Below are positions 7,980 to 16,662 of a stretch of DNA of 23,926 bases, one piece after another. A model generated the notes under the pieces. The model did no database searches. It was not told the DNA's origin and worked only from the letters and a program-made list of their open reading frames with translations. The translations under genes were made by a program, and so were the position numbers. The stretch comes from an uncultured Pelagibacteraceae bacterium (GTDB lineage: Bacteria; Pseudomonadota; Alphaproteobacteria; Pelagibacterales; Pelagibacteraceae). Within the stretch, counting starts at the first letter, position 1. Each line of letters opens with the position of its first letter. The DNA is taken from assembly GCA_902519635.1 (NCBI GenBank), contig CABYKW010000007.1, forward strand, positions 1 through 23,926. The letters run 5' to 3'.

Positions 7980-8130
7980 TTTATATTTTTGCCCCTTTTT
8001 TTTCATTTAAGTCAACAATTATTATCAATTTTTTTTAATTTTTTTGGTGGAAAATGACTAAATTTTTCTTACCCAAAATGAACTTTTACTGTTGCCAAAA
8101 TCTTAAAATTAGGGTTGTATAAATAAAAAA

Positions 8131-8137
8131 AAGGGAG
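8131..8137 (+). promoter_or_regulatory. Shine-Dalgarno sequence of the XRE regulator
   Basis: AAGGGAG lies 4 nt before the ATG at 8142. It is one of the few recognisable Shine-Dalgarno sites in this window and supports that start. A TATAAA (8118-8123) just upstream could be a -10 element, but the nearest -35-like TTGCCA (8092-8097) is 20 nt away, so I do not call a promoter. Confidence 0.6.
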
Positions 8138-8141
8138 TTCT

Positions 8142-8507
8142 ATGGAAGAGGGTTTTAACGTTCACTTAGGTAAAAAGTTAAGAATGCGAAGACTATCACT
8201 TGGTCTTACTCAAACAAAAGTAGCTCAGGCAATTAACGTAACATTTCAACAGATACAAAAATATGAAAAAGGAACTAATGGAGTTAGTTCAAACAGATTA
8301 ATGCAACTTTCTCAATTTTTAAAAGTTCCAATTATTTATTTTTTTGAAGATTACAAAGATTTTAAAAATATTGACTCAACTGAATTGATGAACGAAGATC
8401 TTAACTATTCATTTTTAAGCAGAACTTTTTCATCTTTATCAAAATCACAAAAAGAAAAGATATTTCAAATATTAAGCAATACTTCAAAATTTGAAAAAGC
8501 TGTATAA
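8142..8507 (+). CDS. XRE-family helix-turn-helix transcriptional regulator
   Basis: Small cytoplasmic DNA-binding protein, 121 aa. Residues about 8-66 form a Cro/CI-type HTH: LGKKLRMRRLSLGLTQTKVA is the first helix pair, and VTFQQIQKYEKGTNGVSSN contains the recognition helix and the usual Q-KYE-G pattern, followed by LMQLSQFLKVPIIYFF. The remaining 55 residues form no known sensor domain. Similar small XRE proteins are common in alphaproteobacteria. The gene stands alone, with 162 nt upstream and the 3' end of tRNA-Asn 10 nt downstream on the opposite strand. Its targets cannot be inferred from the sequence. Confidence 0.88.
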   Translation: MEEGFNVHLGKKLRMRRLSLGLTQTKVAQAINVTFQQIQKYEKGTNGVSSNRLMQLSQFLKVPIIYFFEDYKDFKNIDSTELMNEDLNYSFLSRTFSSLSKSQKEKIFQILSNTSKFEKAV

Positions 8508-8517
8508 TTGAATTTCT

Positions 8518-8593
8518 TGGCTCCTCGGGCAGGACTCGAACCTGCGACCAATTGATTAACAGTCAACTGCTCTACCAACTGAGCTACCGAGGA
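8518..8593 (-). tRNA. tRNA-Asn (anticodon GUU)
   Basis: On the minus strand the acceptor TCCTCGG pairs with CCGAGGA (8587-8593 against 8522-8528), with discriminator G and an encoded CCA (8518-8520). The D-arm GCTC/GAGC, the anticodon loop CTGTTAA with GTT (8558-8560 on the plus strand), and the T-arm GCAGG/CCTGC with loop TTCGAGT are all present. Confidence 0.97.
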
Positions 8594-8602
8594 ATAAAAG
8601 TG

Positions 8603-8631
8603 AACATACTTTTTTTAAAAAAATAAAACAA
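8603..8631 (-). promoter_or_regulatory. candidate promoter of tRNA-Asn
   Basis: Read on the minus strand, TTGTTT (8626-8631) lies 17 nt before TATGTT (8603-8608), which is about 10 nt from the tRNA 5' end. The spacing and position suit a tRNA promoter, with four matches at each hexamer. Cotranscription from the tRNA-Cys gene upstream is the alternative. Confidence 0.35.
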
Positions 8632-8641
8632 CCAATTTTTT

Positions 8642-8715
8642 TGGAGGCCACGCCCAGAATCGAACTGGGATAAAAGGATTTGCAATCCTCTGCGTAACCA
8701 TTCCGCCACGTGGCC
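8642..8715 (-). tRNA. tRNA-Cys (anticodon GCA)
   Basis: On the minus strand the acceptor GGCCACG (8709-8715) pairs with CGTGGCC (8646-8652), followed by discriminator T and an encoded CCA (8642-8644). The anticodon loop is TTGCAAA with GCA at 8681-8683. The T-arm is CCCAG/CTGGG with loop TTCGATT. It lies 48 bp from tRNA-Asn, same strand. Confidence 0.97.
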
Positions 8716-8729
8716 TAAACTAACCTTAA

Positions 8730-8758
8730 AAACTATTTAAATCATTTAAGTGGTTCAA
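8730..8758 (-). promoter_or_regulatory. candidate promoter of tRNA-Cys
   Basis: On the minus strand TTGAAC (8753-8758) is followed after 17 nt by TAGTTT (8730-8735), 14 nt before the mature tRNA 5' end. The -35 match is good and the -10 match moderate. Confidence 0.35.
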
Positions 8759-8829
8759 TAAAGCTAAATCTATACCTTTTAGGTTTTTAGCCATTTGATA
8801 TAAACTATATTAAGAAATATTCAAAAAAA

Positions 8830-11484
8830 ATGGAATTTAAAAAATACAATCATTTAATACAAGAAAAAAGAATCTCAGATTATTGGACTAAGAAGGGTTT
8901 ATTTAAACCTAAAAAAGGTAAGTCTAAAAATACTTTTTCAATAGTAATCCCACCTCCAAATATAACAGGGAGACTTCATATGGGTCATGCTTTAAATAAT
9001 AGTCTTCAAGATGTGCTAATTAGATTTAATAGAATGAAGGGCAATGAAACACTTTGGCAACCAGGTACCGACCATGCAGGTATAGCTACACAAGCAGTTG
9101 TAGAAAAAAATTTAGAAAAAGAAGGTTTAAAAAAAAAGGATCTAGGAAGAGATAAATTTATTAAAAAAGTCTGGAGATGGAAAGAAGAGTCTGGTGGTAT
9201 TATTTTAGACCAACTTAAAAAACTAGGATGTTCTTGTGATTGGTCAAGAACTAGATTTACAATGGATAAAGATCTCTCCATAGCAGTGACGAAAGTTTTT
9301 GTAGATCTTTATAACAATAAATTAATTTATAAAGATAAGAAATTGGTAAATTGGGACATGAAGCTTCAAACTGCAATATCCGACCTAGAGGTAGTTCAAA
9401 AAGATGTTCAGTCTCAATTATATTACATTGATTATCAAATTGAAAATTCGGATAAAAAGATAACCATTGCAACTACTAGGCCTGAAACTATGATGGGTGA
9501 CACGGCAGTTGCAGTAAATCCTAAAGACAACAGATATATAGATTTAGTTGGATTGAAAGTTATAATTCCAATAATTGACAGAAAAGTTAAAATTATCGCA
9601 GATCATTATGCTGATCCAGATCAAGGATCAGGTGCAGTAAAAATAACCCCAGCCCATGACTTCAATGATTATGAAGTTGGTAAGAGAAATAAATTAGAAA
9701 TAATAAATATTTTTGAAGCAAATGGAAAAATTAATAACAATGGAATAAATGATTTTATCGGCCTAGATAGATTTGAAGCTAGAAAACTTTTAATTAATAA
9801 ACTTAAAGAAACAGGAAATCTTGTAAAGATTGAAACTATTAAAAATAAAGTTCCTTATGGAGATAGATCAAATACAATCATTGAACCATTTTTAACTGAA
9901 CAATGGTTTGTTAATGCAAAAAAATTATCGAAAAAACCAATACAAGTAGTTAATGCTGGAAACACATCATTCTTTCCAAATAATTGGACAAAGATATTCT
10001 TTCAATGGATGAAAAATATTGAGCCATGGTGTATATCCCGACAAATATGGTGGGGACATAGGATTCCTGCTTGGTATGATGAAAACAATAATATCTTTGT
10101 AGCCGAAAATGAAAAAGAAGCTTTAATTCTTGCTAAAAGAAAAAATAAAAATAAAAATAAAAATATAAAACTTAGACAAGAATCTGATGTTTTAGACACT
10201 TGGTTTTCATCTGCTTTATGGCCATTTGCTACTTTAGGTTGGCCTAAGAAAACTAAAGAGCTTTCTAAATTTTATCCAACTTCAGTTCTTGTAACAGGAT
10301 TTGATATAATTTTTTTCTGGGTAGCTAGAATGTTAATGATGGGCAACTATTTTAATAAAAAAACTCCCTTTAAAAAAGTTTATGTTCATGCTTTAGTTAG
10401 AGATGAAAAAGGACAAAAAATGTCAAAATCTAAGGGAAATGTAATCGATCCCTTAGAACTCATTAAAGAATATGGAGCAGATAGTTTAAGATTTACTTTA
10501 ATTTCAATGGCATCTCCTGGAAGAGATGTAAAATTATCGAAAGATAGAGTTACAGGAAATAGAAATTTTATTACTAAAATTTGGAGTGCAAATAATTTTT
10601 TAAAATTAAATAATTGTAAGCTTGATAAAAAACTCAATGTAACATCAATAAAACTTCCTATAAATCAATGGATTTTTAATGAATACACTAAAACTCAAAG
10701 TTTAGTATCTAAAAGTATTGAAATTTTTAGATTTGATGAAGCAGCAAAACACGCATATCAATTTGTGTGGTATTATTACTGTGATTGGTACTTAGAATTT
10801 TTAAAACCAATTTTTAATTCTAAAAATAGATCAGAAATTAGAGAAGCAAAACTATTTTCATCATTTATGATGTCAAATATTTTAAGGATGTTGCACCCTT
10901 TTATACCTTTTTTTACAGAGTCTGTATGGTCTAATAATAAATTTAATGCTGTATATAAAGAAGATTTGATTTCTTCTTCTTGGCCTAATTATAAAAATTT
11001 AAGTAAATTCTTGAAAAATCAATCTATGGTTAATAATTTAATTGAAATTATTTCAAATATACGATCTACAAAAGCTGAATTAAAAATTACCCCTAAACTT
11101 TTTTGTGACGTATCTTTTTCTGAAAAATCAACAAAACTCAAAAAATTAATTAATGATAATTTGAATTTAATCAAGCCTGTGGGTAGAATAAATGGGCTTA
11201 TAAAGAATAATTTACATAATAAAAATTCAATTGATATTTTAGTTTTAAAAGAAAAACTCTCACTTACATTTAGTGAAGATATTGACTTAATTTCCCAGAA
11301 AGAAAGAATTCTAGAGAAAATAGAAAAGATAAAAAAACAAATTAATAGTCTTGATAATAAGCTTAAAAATAAGGCTTATCTAAAGAACGCTCCTCAAGAC
11401 ATTGTTCAAAATGACAAAAAATTGATCAAAGAATTAACGGTTGAAGATGGAAAATTAAGAAGTATTGTATCTAGTATTAACTAA
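8830..11484 (+). CDS. valS: valyl-tRNA synthetase
   Basis: Cytoplasmic class I aminoacyl-tRNA synthetase that charges tRNA-Val and edits mischarged threonine. The 884-aa protein has the HIGH-type motif HMGH (50-53) in [16 protein letters not shown]. The editing-domain motif [18 protein letters not shown] lies near 215. WWGHRIPAW and [10 protein letters not shown] are conserved catalytic-core segments, and KMSKS is at 530-534. The C-terminal 65 residues are a Lys-rich coiled coil, as in bacterial ValRS. The length is usual. Residues 438-445 are four Lys-Asn dipeptides encoded by a (AAAAAT)4 repeat. The start ATG follows an A-run with no Shine-Dalgarno. ilvD begins 2 nt after the stop, tying valine charging to valine/isoleucine synthesis. 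Confidence 0.97.
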   Translation: MEFKKYNHLIQEKRISDYWTKKGLFKPKKGKSKNTFSIVIPPPNITGRLHMGHALNNSLQDVLIRFNRMKGNETLWQPGTDHAGIATQAVVEKNLEKEGLKKKDLGRDKFIKKVWRWKEESGGIILDQLKKLGCSCDWSRTRFTMDKDLSIAVTKVFVDLYNNKLIYKDKKLVNWDMKLQTAISDLEVVQKDVQSQLYYIDYQIENSDKKITIATTRPETMMGDTAVAVNPKDNRYIDLVGLKVIIPIIDRKVKIIADHYADPDQGSGAVKITPAHDFNDYEVGKRNKLEIINIFEANGKINNNGINDFIGLDRFEARKLLINKLKETGNLVKIETIKNKVPYGDRSNTIIEPFLTEQWFVNAKKLSKKPIQVVNAGNTSFFPNNWTKIFFQWMKNIEPWCISRQIWWGHRIPAWYDENNNIFVAENEKEALILAKRKNKNKNKNIKLRQESDVLDTWFSSALWPFATLGWPKKTKELSKFYPTSVLVTGFDIIFFWVARMLMMGNYFNKKTPFKKVYVHALVRDEKGQKMSKSKGNVIDPLELIKEYGADSLRFTLISMASPGRDVKLSKDRVTGNRNFITKIWSANNFLKLNNCKLDKKLNVTSIKLPINQWIFNEYTKTQSLVSKSIEIFRFDEAAKHAYQFVWYYYCDWYLEFLKPIFNSKNRSEIREAKLFSSFMMSNILRMLHPFIPFFTESVWSNNKFNAVYKEDLISSSWPNYKNLSKFLKNQSMVNNLIEIISNIRSTKAELKITPKLFCDVSFSEKSTKLKKLINDNLNLIKPVGRINGLIKNNLHNKNSIDILVLKEKLSLTFSEDIDLISQKERILEKIEKIKKQINSLDNKLKNKAYLKNAPQDIVQNDKKLIKELTVEDGKLRSIVSSIN
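10141..10164 (+). repeat. (AAAAAT)4 hexanucleotide tandem repeat in valS
   Basis: Four perfect copies of AAAAAT in frame with valS encode Lys-Asn four times. Because the unit is six bases, gain or loss of copies would keep the frame. The same unit occurs five times at the start of scpB. Confidence 0.9.
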
Positions 11485-11486
11485 AT

Positions 11487-13205
11487 ATGTCTAAAATTAA
11501 TAAAAAAAAATTACCTAGTCGTCATACTTCTTTAGGGCCAGATAGAGCTCCTCATAGATCTTTTTATTATGCTATGGGTGAAACAGAACAAGATGTGGCT
11601 AAACCTTTTGTAGGAGTTGTTTCAACTTGGAACGAGGCCGCTCCTTGTAATACAGCTTTAATGAGACAGGCACAATCAGTTAAAAAGGGCGTAAAGCAAT
11701 CTGGCGGAACACCTAGAGAATTTTGCACAATAACAGTTACAGATGGTATTGCTATGGGCCACGAAGGAATGAAGTCATCTTTAATCTCAAGAGAAATTAT
11801 AGCTGACTCTGCCGAGTTAACAGTTAGAGGGCATTGTTACGATGCTTTAGTTGGAATTGCAGGATGCGATAAATCATTGCCAGGTTTAATGATGTCTATG
11901 TTGAGATTAAATGTGCCAAGTGTTTTTATATATGGAGGGTCAATTTTACCTGGTAAGTACAAAGGCAAAGATGTAACAGTCGTTGATGTATTTGAAGCAG
12001 TAGGTAAACATTCCTCTGGTTCGATGTCCTCTGAAGAGCTTAGAGAACTAGAGTTAGTTGCTTGTCCTAGCGCTGGAGCTTGTGGTGGCCAATTCACTGC
12101 TAACACTATGGCGTGTGTTTCAGAAGCCATAGGATTGGCTTTACCTTACTCTGCAGGAACCCCCGCGCCTTACGAAGAGAGAGATAAGTATGCTTTTGAA
12201 AGTGGAAAAACAGTTATGAATTTATTAGAAACAAATATCAAGCCAAGAGATATAGTAACAAAAAAATCTTTGGAAAATGCGGCTACTATTGTAGCAGCAA
12301 CTGGCGGTTCTACTAACGCAGCCCTTCATTTACCAGCTTTAGCAAATGAAATTGGAGTTAAATTTGATTTAATGGATGTAGCAAAAATTTTTAAAAAAAC
12401 TCCATATCTAGCTGATTTAAAACCTGGCGGAAAATATGTTGCAAAAGATATGTGGGAAGCTGGCGGAGTTCCTATGTTATTAAAAACTTTATATGATGGC
12501 GGTTTCATTCATGGCGATTGTATAACCGTTACAGGCAAAACAATGAAAGACAATCTAAAAACTGTAAGATTCAATACCAATCAAAAAGTTTTAAGAGAAT
12601 ACAATAATCCTTTATCTCCAGATGGTGGAGTTGTTGGATTAAAAGGCAATTTAGCTCCTGATGGAGCTATCGTTAAAATAGCTGGTTTAAAAAAATTACA
12701 ATTTACAGGAATAGCTAGATGCTTTGATAATGAAGAAGATGCAATGAGAGCAGTTCAAACTAAAAAGTACAAAGATGGAGATGTAATCATAATTAGATAT
12801 GAAGGACCAAGAGGTGGTCCTGGAATGAGAGAAATGTTATCAACTACCGGAGCTATTTATGGTCAAGGTAAAGGTGAAAAGGTTGCTTTGATAACAGACG
12901 GAAGATTTTCTGGAGCAACAAGAGGTTTTTGTGTTGGACATGTTGGACCTGAAGCAGCATTAGGAGGACCAATAGCTCTACTTAAAAATGGAGATAAAAT
13001 TGATATAGATGCAAAAAAAGGAACTATTAATGTTAGATTAACTAAAGCCGAATTAGCCTTTAGAAAGAAAAAATGGAGGGCTAAAAAATCTTCATTTGGT
13101 TCTGGTACATTATGGAAATATGCCCAAACAGTAGGTCCAGCTTATTTAGGCGCTCCTACTCATCCAGGCAAGAAAAAAGAAGTAAAAGAATACTCAAAGA
13201 TTTAA
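11487..13205 (+). CDS. ilvD: dihydroxy-acid dehydratase
   Basis: Cytoplasmic Fe-S dehydratase that converts 2,3-dihydroxy-isovalerate and dihydroxy-methylvalerate to the 2-keto acids of valine/leucine and isoleucine synthesis. The 572-aa protein carries the IlvD/Edd landmarks: NEAAPCN and [10 protein letters not shown], both with cluster cysteines, and [16 protein letters not shown] with the third. Further motifs are [27 protein letters not shown] and [19 protein letters not shown]. Three conserved cysteines match the enzymes that bind a [2Fe-2S] cluster. The length is typical. The gene starts 2 nt after valS, and its stop shares a base with the ATG of the next gene. A role for the Fe-S carrier ErpA encoded nearby is plausible but only inferred. 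Confidence 0.97.
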   Translation: MSKINKKKLPSRHTSLGPDRAPHRSFYYAMGETEQDVAKPFVGVVSTWNEAAPCNTALMRQAQSVKKGVKQSGGTPREFCTITVTDGIAMGHEGMKSSLISREIIADSAELTVRGHCYDALVGIAGCDKSLPGLMMSMLRLNVPSVFIYGGSILPGKYKGKDVTVVDVFEAVGKHSSGSMSSEELRELELVACPSAGACGGQFTANTMACVSEAIGLALPYSAGTPAPYEERDKYAFESGKTVMNLLETNIKPRDIVTKKSLENAATIVAATGGSTNAALHLPALANEIGVKFDLMDVAKIFKKTPYLADLKPGGKYVAKDMWEAGGVPMLLKTLYDGGFIHGDCITVTGKTMKDNLKTVRFNTNQKVLREYNNPLSPDGGVVGLKGNLAPDGAIVKIAGLKKLQFTGIARCFDNEEDAMRAVQTKKYKDGDVIIIRYEGPRGGPGMREMLSTTGAIYGQGKGEKVALITDGRFSGATRGFCVGHVGPEAALGGPIALLKNGDKIDIDAKKGTINVRLTKAELAFRKKKWRAKKSSFGSGTLWKYAQTVGPAYLGAPTHPGKKKEVKEYSKI

Positions 13206-14407
13206 TGAAGATTAGACCAGTTATTTTATGTGGTGGTGCTGGCACAAGGCTTTGGCCTAACACAAAAAAAAATCAAGCTAAACAGTTTATAGATTTTGGA
13301 GGATGGACATTACTTGGAAAAACTTTGGAGAGAGTAAAACACTCTTCATTTGACTCTCCAATAATAAGTACTAATTCAAAGTATCTTAGGGAAATCAAGA
13401 AACACTTAAGAAAATATAAAATAAAAAAATATAAAATTGTAGTAGAACCTGCTAAAAAAAATACAGGACCAGCGATTCTTGTTGCTTCTCTTTTAAAAAA
13501 TATTCCAGAAAAACAACCACTTATATTTTTATCTGCAGATCATTTGATAGAGAAGGTAAATAAATTTAATAAAGAAATATTTAAAAACAAAAAGTATCTT
13601 ACCGACAAAAATATTTTTGTTTTTGGTATAAAACCTCGTTCTTCATCTGATCAATTTGGATATTTTATGACAAAAAAAAATAAAAATTTAAGCAAAGTTA
13701 CCAGGTTCATTGAAAAACCATACCAGTCAAAAGCAAAGAGAATTATTAAAAATGGAGGATATTGGAATTCTGGAATATTCTTTTTAAGAAAAGACTCTAT
13801 AATAAATAATTTTAAAAAATATCAGAAAACTATGTACCAAAAATCTTTGTTAGCTGTAAATAAGGGAAAATTAAAAAAAAATGTATATTATTTAGATAAA
13901 AATACGTTTATTAAAAATTCTTCAAAGTCTTTTGATTATGCAATTTTAGAAAAAACTAATGATATAAATGCAATAAAACTTAATATACCTTGGTCTGATC
14001 TAGGAAGTTGGAAAGAAATTCTCTTAATGTATAATAGAAATAAAGCTAAGTACTTTAATAAAAAAAATATTTTTTATCGACCATGGGGTAGATATACAAA
14101 TTTATTTAGTGGTAAAAATTTTTTGATTAAAGAATTATATATTAAAACAAAAGGAATTTTGAGTTTACAAAAACATTTCCATAGGTCGGAACACTGGGTA
14201 GTTACACAAGGAATTCCCAAAATTACACTAAATAAGAAATTTTTTTCAAAAAAACCTACTGAAACAATTTTCATTCCTCAAGGGACTATTCATAGAGTGC
14301 AAAATCCTAATAAAAGACCCGTCAAGATTATGGAAGTGCAATTAGGTTCAATTTTAAAAGAAACAGACATAGTTCGTTACAAAGATGTTTATGGAAGGGC
14401 TAATTAA
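13205..14407 (+). CDS. mannose-1-phosphate guanylyltransferase with cupin domain (ManC/CpsB-like)
   Basis: Makes GDP-mannose from mannose-1-phosphate and GTP, a precursor of surface polysaccharide. The N-terminal nucleotidyltransferase has GGAGTRLWPNTKKNQAKQF (10-28), ADH (111-113), VEPAKKNTGPAI (80-91), RFIEKP (167-172), GGYWNSGIFF (184-193) and IPWSDLGSW (261-269). The C-terminal cupin is of the type-II phosphomannose isomerase kind: RPWGRYTNL (292-300) and HFHRSEHWVV with putative metal ligands H324, H326 and E329, then H363. At 400 aa it is shorter than the usual 460-480 aa because linkers and the tail are trimmed. I chose the ATG at 13205 because the conserved [13 protein letters not shown] begins there; the open frame extends further upstream but only inside ilvD. 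It overlaps ilvD by one base and converges on xthA with an 8-bp overlap. No other sugar genes are nearby. Confidence 0.88.
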   Translation: MKIRPVILCGGAGTRLWPNTKKNQAKQFIDFGGWTLLGKTLERVKHSSFDSPIISTNSKYLREIKKHLRKYKIKKYKIVVEPAKKNTGPAILVASLLKNIPEKQPLIFLSADHLIEKVNKFNKEIFKNKKYLTDKNIFVFGIKPRSSSDQFGYFMTKKNKNLSKVTRFIEKPYQSKAKRIIKNGGYWNSGIFFLRKDSIINNFKKYQKTMYQKSLLAVNKGKLKKNVYYLDKNTFIKNSSKSFDYAILEKTNDINAIKLNIPWSDLGSWKEILLMYNRNKAKYFNKKNIFYRPWGRYTNLFSGKNFLIKELYIKTKGILSLQKHFHRSEHWVVTQGIPKITLNKKFFSKKPTETIFIPQGTIHRVQNPNKRPVKIMEVQLGSILKETDIVRYKDVYGRAN

Positions 14408-15176
14408 CTTCCAACTCAATAGGAGTGTGATCAGAAGGTTTAACTTTTGATCTAGGTTTTTTATTAATATTTATTGATTTAAGATTTTCTAATAAATTAC
14501 TTGAGACTAAAAAATGATCTATTCTCATCCCATAATTTTTTTGCCATGATCCTGCAAAATAATCCCAAAAAGTATATTCTTGTTTAGATTTATTAAAATA
14601 TCTATAGATATCGTTAAAACCTAAATTGATTAGTTCTCTGTATTTTTTTCTAATTTCTAATTTAAAAAGAGCATCATTTTCATATCTTTTGAAGTCATAA
14701 ACATCTATTTCTTCCGGTATAATATTAAAGTCTCCAGATATAATTAAATTAGAATTTACTATTAATTCTTTTTTTACTTCTTTAATAAAAGATGTAAGCC
14801 AACTTTTTTTATATTCATATTTTTCTGTATCAACTGGATTTCCATTAGGGACGTATATATTAATTAGTTTTGTTTTTTTTTTATCTATAAGGATTTCACC
14901 AGTAATTATTCTTGATTGTTTTAATTTATCTTTTATGAAATCATTTCTAACATTTTCTATTTTTAATTTTGATAAAAAAGCTACACCATTATAACTTTTT
15001 TGACCAAATACATAAGAATTATAACCTTCCTTTTTAAAAGTTTCTGAAGGAAAATTTTCATTTTGTGTTTTTATTTCTTGAAGAAATATAATATCTGGAT
15101 TTGTTTCTTTTATATAATCAAGTATATTTTCAATTCTAGCCCGTACTGAATTTACATTCCATGATATAATTTTCAT
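14400..15176 (-). CDS. xthA: exodeoxyribonuclease III family protein
   Basis: DNA-repair nuclease of the ExoIII/AP-endonuclease family that cuts at abasic sites and trims 3' blocks. The 258-aa protein has the complete active site: N7 in ISWNVNS, metal-binding E34 in FLQEIKT, Y108 in NIYVPNGN, D149 and N151 in ISGDFNIIP, D220 in GMRIDHFLVS, and D249/H250 in SDHTPIE. The start is the ATG whose CAT is at 15174-15176. The frame is open 10 codons further, but that extension reads through the erpA end, and MKIISWNVNS is the normal N-terminus. That ATG overlaps the erpA stop by one base. It converges with the ManC-like gene and overlaps it by 8 bp. Confidence 0.95.
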   Translation of the reverse strand: MKIISWNVNSVRARIENILDYIKETNPDIIFLQEIKTQNENFPSETFKKEGYNSYVFGQKSYNGVAFLSKLKIENVRNDFIKDKLKQSRIITGEILIDKKKTKLINIYVPNGNPVDTEKYEYKKSWLTSFIKEVKKELIVNSNLIISGDFNIIPEEIDVYDFKRYENDALFKLEIRKKYRELINLGFNDIYRYFNKSKQEYTFWDYFAGSWQKNYGMRIDHFLVSSNLLENLKSININKKPRSKVKPSDHTPIELEVN

Positions 15177-15493
15177 TAGACAGAGAACGATAAACCACAA
15201 CCACAAGAAGATGATGCTTTAGGATTGTTAATGACAAACGATTCCCCAATCATTTCCTTTTTAAAATCAATAACAGATCCAGAAATTATATCGAGAGACG
15301 TTGAATCTATTACTGCTTTACCAAAAATAATATCTTGATTATTAATTTTATTATCAAAACTGAAATCGTATTTAAATCCTGAGCAACCGCCACCTTTTAC
15401 TGAAATTCTAAAAAATTTTTTTAATTTGTCTTCATTAATAATCTTTTCTATTTGTTCTTTAGCTCTGTCTGTAAATTCTATTTTTTTTGTCAT
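15176..15493 (-). CDS. erpA: A-type iron-sulfur carrier/insertion protein
   Basis: Small cytoplasmic protein that passes Fe-S clusters to apo-enzymes. It is 105 aa with the three signature cysteines of A-type carriers: C37 in GGGCSGF and C97 and C99 in SSCGCGLSFSV. The length matches ErpA/IscA proteins. I favour ErpA over IscA/SufA because in alphaproteobacteria the copy next to xthA and divergent from dgt is usually ErpA and no isc/suf genes adjoin; this is an inference from gene order. It is the first gene of erpA-xthA. The 38-bp gap to dgt must hold promoters for both directions. Confidence 0.92.
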   Translation of the reverse strand: MTKKIEFTDRAKEQIEKIINEDKLKKFFRISVKGGGCSGFKYDFSFDNKINNQDIIFGKAVIDSTSLDIISGSVIDFKKEMIGESFVINNPKASSSCGCGLSFSV

Positions 15494-15531
15494 AATCAGT
15501 TAATATGTAGTATATATTTTAAAATAAGATT

Positions 15532-16662
15532 ATGCAAAAAAATAGGTTCTCTAAATTATCAATTTCTATTAATTCCAGAGGAAGATTTAATGTTGAAAAG
15601 AAAAGCAACTTAAGGTCACCATATCAAAGAGATAGGGATCGAATTATTCATTCTACGGCTTTTAGAAGACTTAAGCATAAAACTCAAGTTTTTGTTAATA
15701 CAACAGGCGATCATTACAGAACAAGAATTACTCATTCATTAGAAGTGGCTCAAATTTCTAGAACGCTCGCAAAATATTTTAAATTGAATGAAGATTTATG
15801 TGAGACTATAAGTTTAGCCCATGATCTTGGACACACCCCATTTGGTCATGCCGGGGAAGAAGCTTTAAATGATTGTATGAAAACTTACGGTGGATTTGAT
15901 CATAATATCCAAACAATTAGAATAGTAATGCTTTTAGAAAATAAATATTACAATTTTAAAGGTCTTAATTTAACTTTTGAAACATTAGATGGTTTAATAA
16001 AACACAATGGGCCAGTTTATAAGATAAATAGATTTAACAATATTTTAGGAAGAAATTTTTTCAAAAAAAAAATAAATTTTAAAAACAGCCCTTCTTTAGA
16101 AGCTCAAATAGCATCAATTTCAGATGATATTGCTTATAATAGTCATGATCTTGAAGATGGTTTGAGGGCGCAATTATTTAAATTAAAAGATCTTAAGAAT
16201 TTGCCTGTCCTTAGCTCAATTTTAAAAAGACATAATAAAAAATTTAAAAAATTTCCTCAAGATTTAGTTTTGAGACAGATTATAAGGGATATTATTAATG
16301 AAATGGTAAAAGATATAATAGTAAATACAAATAAAAACATCAAAAAAAATAATATTAAAAACATTTTTGATGTGTATAAATCTAAGTATCCTATTGTATG
16401 TTTTTCTAAAAAGATGAGTTTATTTGATTTTAGTATAAAAAAATTTTTAAAAGAAAAAATGTATTATCATAAAAGTGTTATAAGAAAAACTAATTTTGGA
16501 AAATTGGTAATAAAAAAATTATTTCTTAAAATTAAAAAAAATCCTACAAATTATATAAACACCAAAAATATTAAAAAATCTAATATAGACAGATCTATTT
16601 GTGATTTTATAGCTGGAATGACCGATAGATATGCAATAAATCTATATAACAAATCAAAATGA
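15532..16662 (+). CDS. dgt: deoxyguanosinetriphosphate triphosphohydrolase-like protein
   Basis: HD-domain dNTP triphosphohydrolase, 376 aa, that splits dNTPs to deoxynucleoside plus triphosphate and so limits the dNTP pool. The N-terminal segment SPYQRDRDRIIHSTAFRRL (29-47) is the family hallmark. The metal ligands are visible: H68 in RITHSLEVAQ, the HD pair H97/D98 in LAHDLGHTPFGHAGEEAL, and a later aspartate in SISDDIAYNSHDLEDGL. GGFDHNIQT (120-128) contributes to nucleotide binding. It is the type-2 subfamily found across alphaproteobacteria and is the first gene of the long run through argS to serS. Its stop overlaps argS by 4 nt (ATGA). Confidence 0.95.
   Translation: MQKNRFSKLSISINSRGRFNVEKKSNLRSPYQRDRDRIIHSTAFRRLKHKTQVFVNTTGDHYRTRITHSLEVAQISRTLAKYFKLNEDLCETISLAHDLGHTPFGHAGEEALNDCMKTYGGFDHNIQTIRIVMLLENKYYNFKGLNLTFETLDGLIKHNGPVYKINRFNNILGRNFFKKKINFKNSPSLEAQIASISDDIAYNSHDLEDGLRAQLFKLKDLKNLPVLSSILKRHNKKFKKFPQDLVLRQIIRDIINEMVKDIIVNTNKNIKKNNIKNIFDVYKSKYPIVCFSKKMSLFDFSIKKFLKEKMYYHKSVIRKTNFGKLVIKKLFLKIKKNPTNYINTKNIKKSNIDRSICDFIAGMTDRYAINLYNKSK

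Noticed and set aside
7980..8141. Small RNA or terminator in the gap before the XRE regulator
   Set aside because: There is a CCCC followed by a T-run at about 7992-8003, but no matching G-rich arm, so no convincing hairpin; the rest is AT-rich without a recognisable structure.
13112..13204. Upstream extension of the ManC-like gene
   Set aside because: The extra 31 codons lie inside the ilvD 3' end in another frame, and the conserved nucleotide-binding N-terminus begins at the ATG at 13205.
15177..15206. Ten-codon N-terminal extension of xthA
   Set aside because: It reads through the erpA end; MKIISWNVNS at 15176 is the normal ExoIII start and overlaps the erpA stop by one base.
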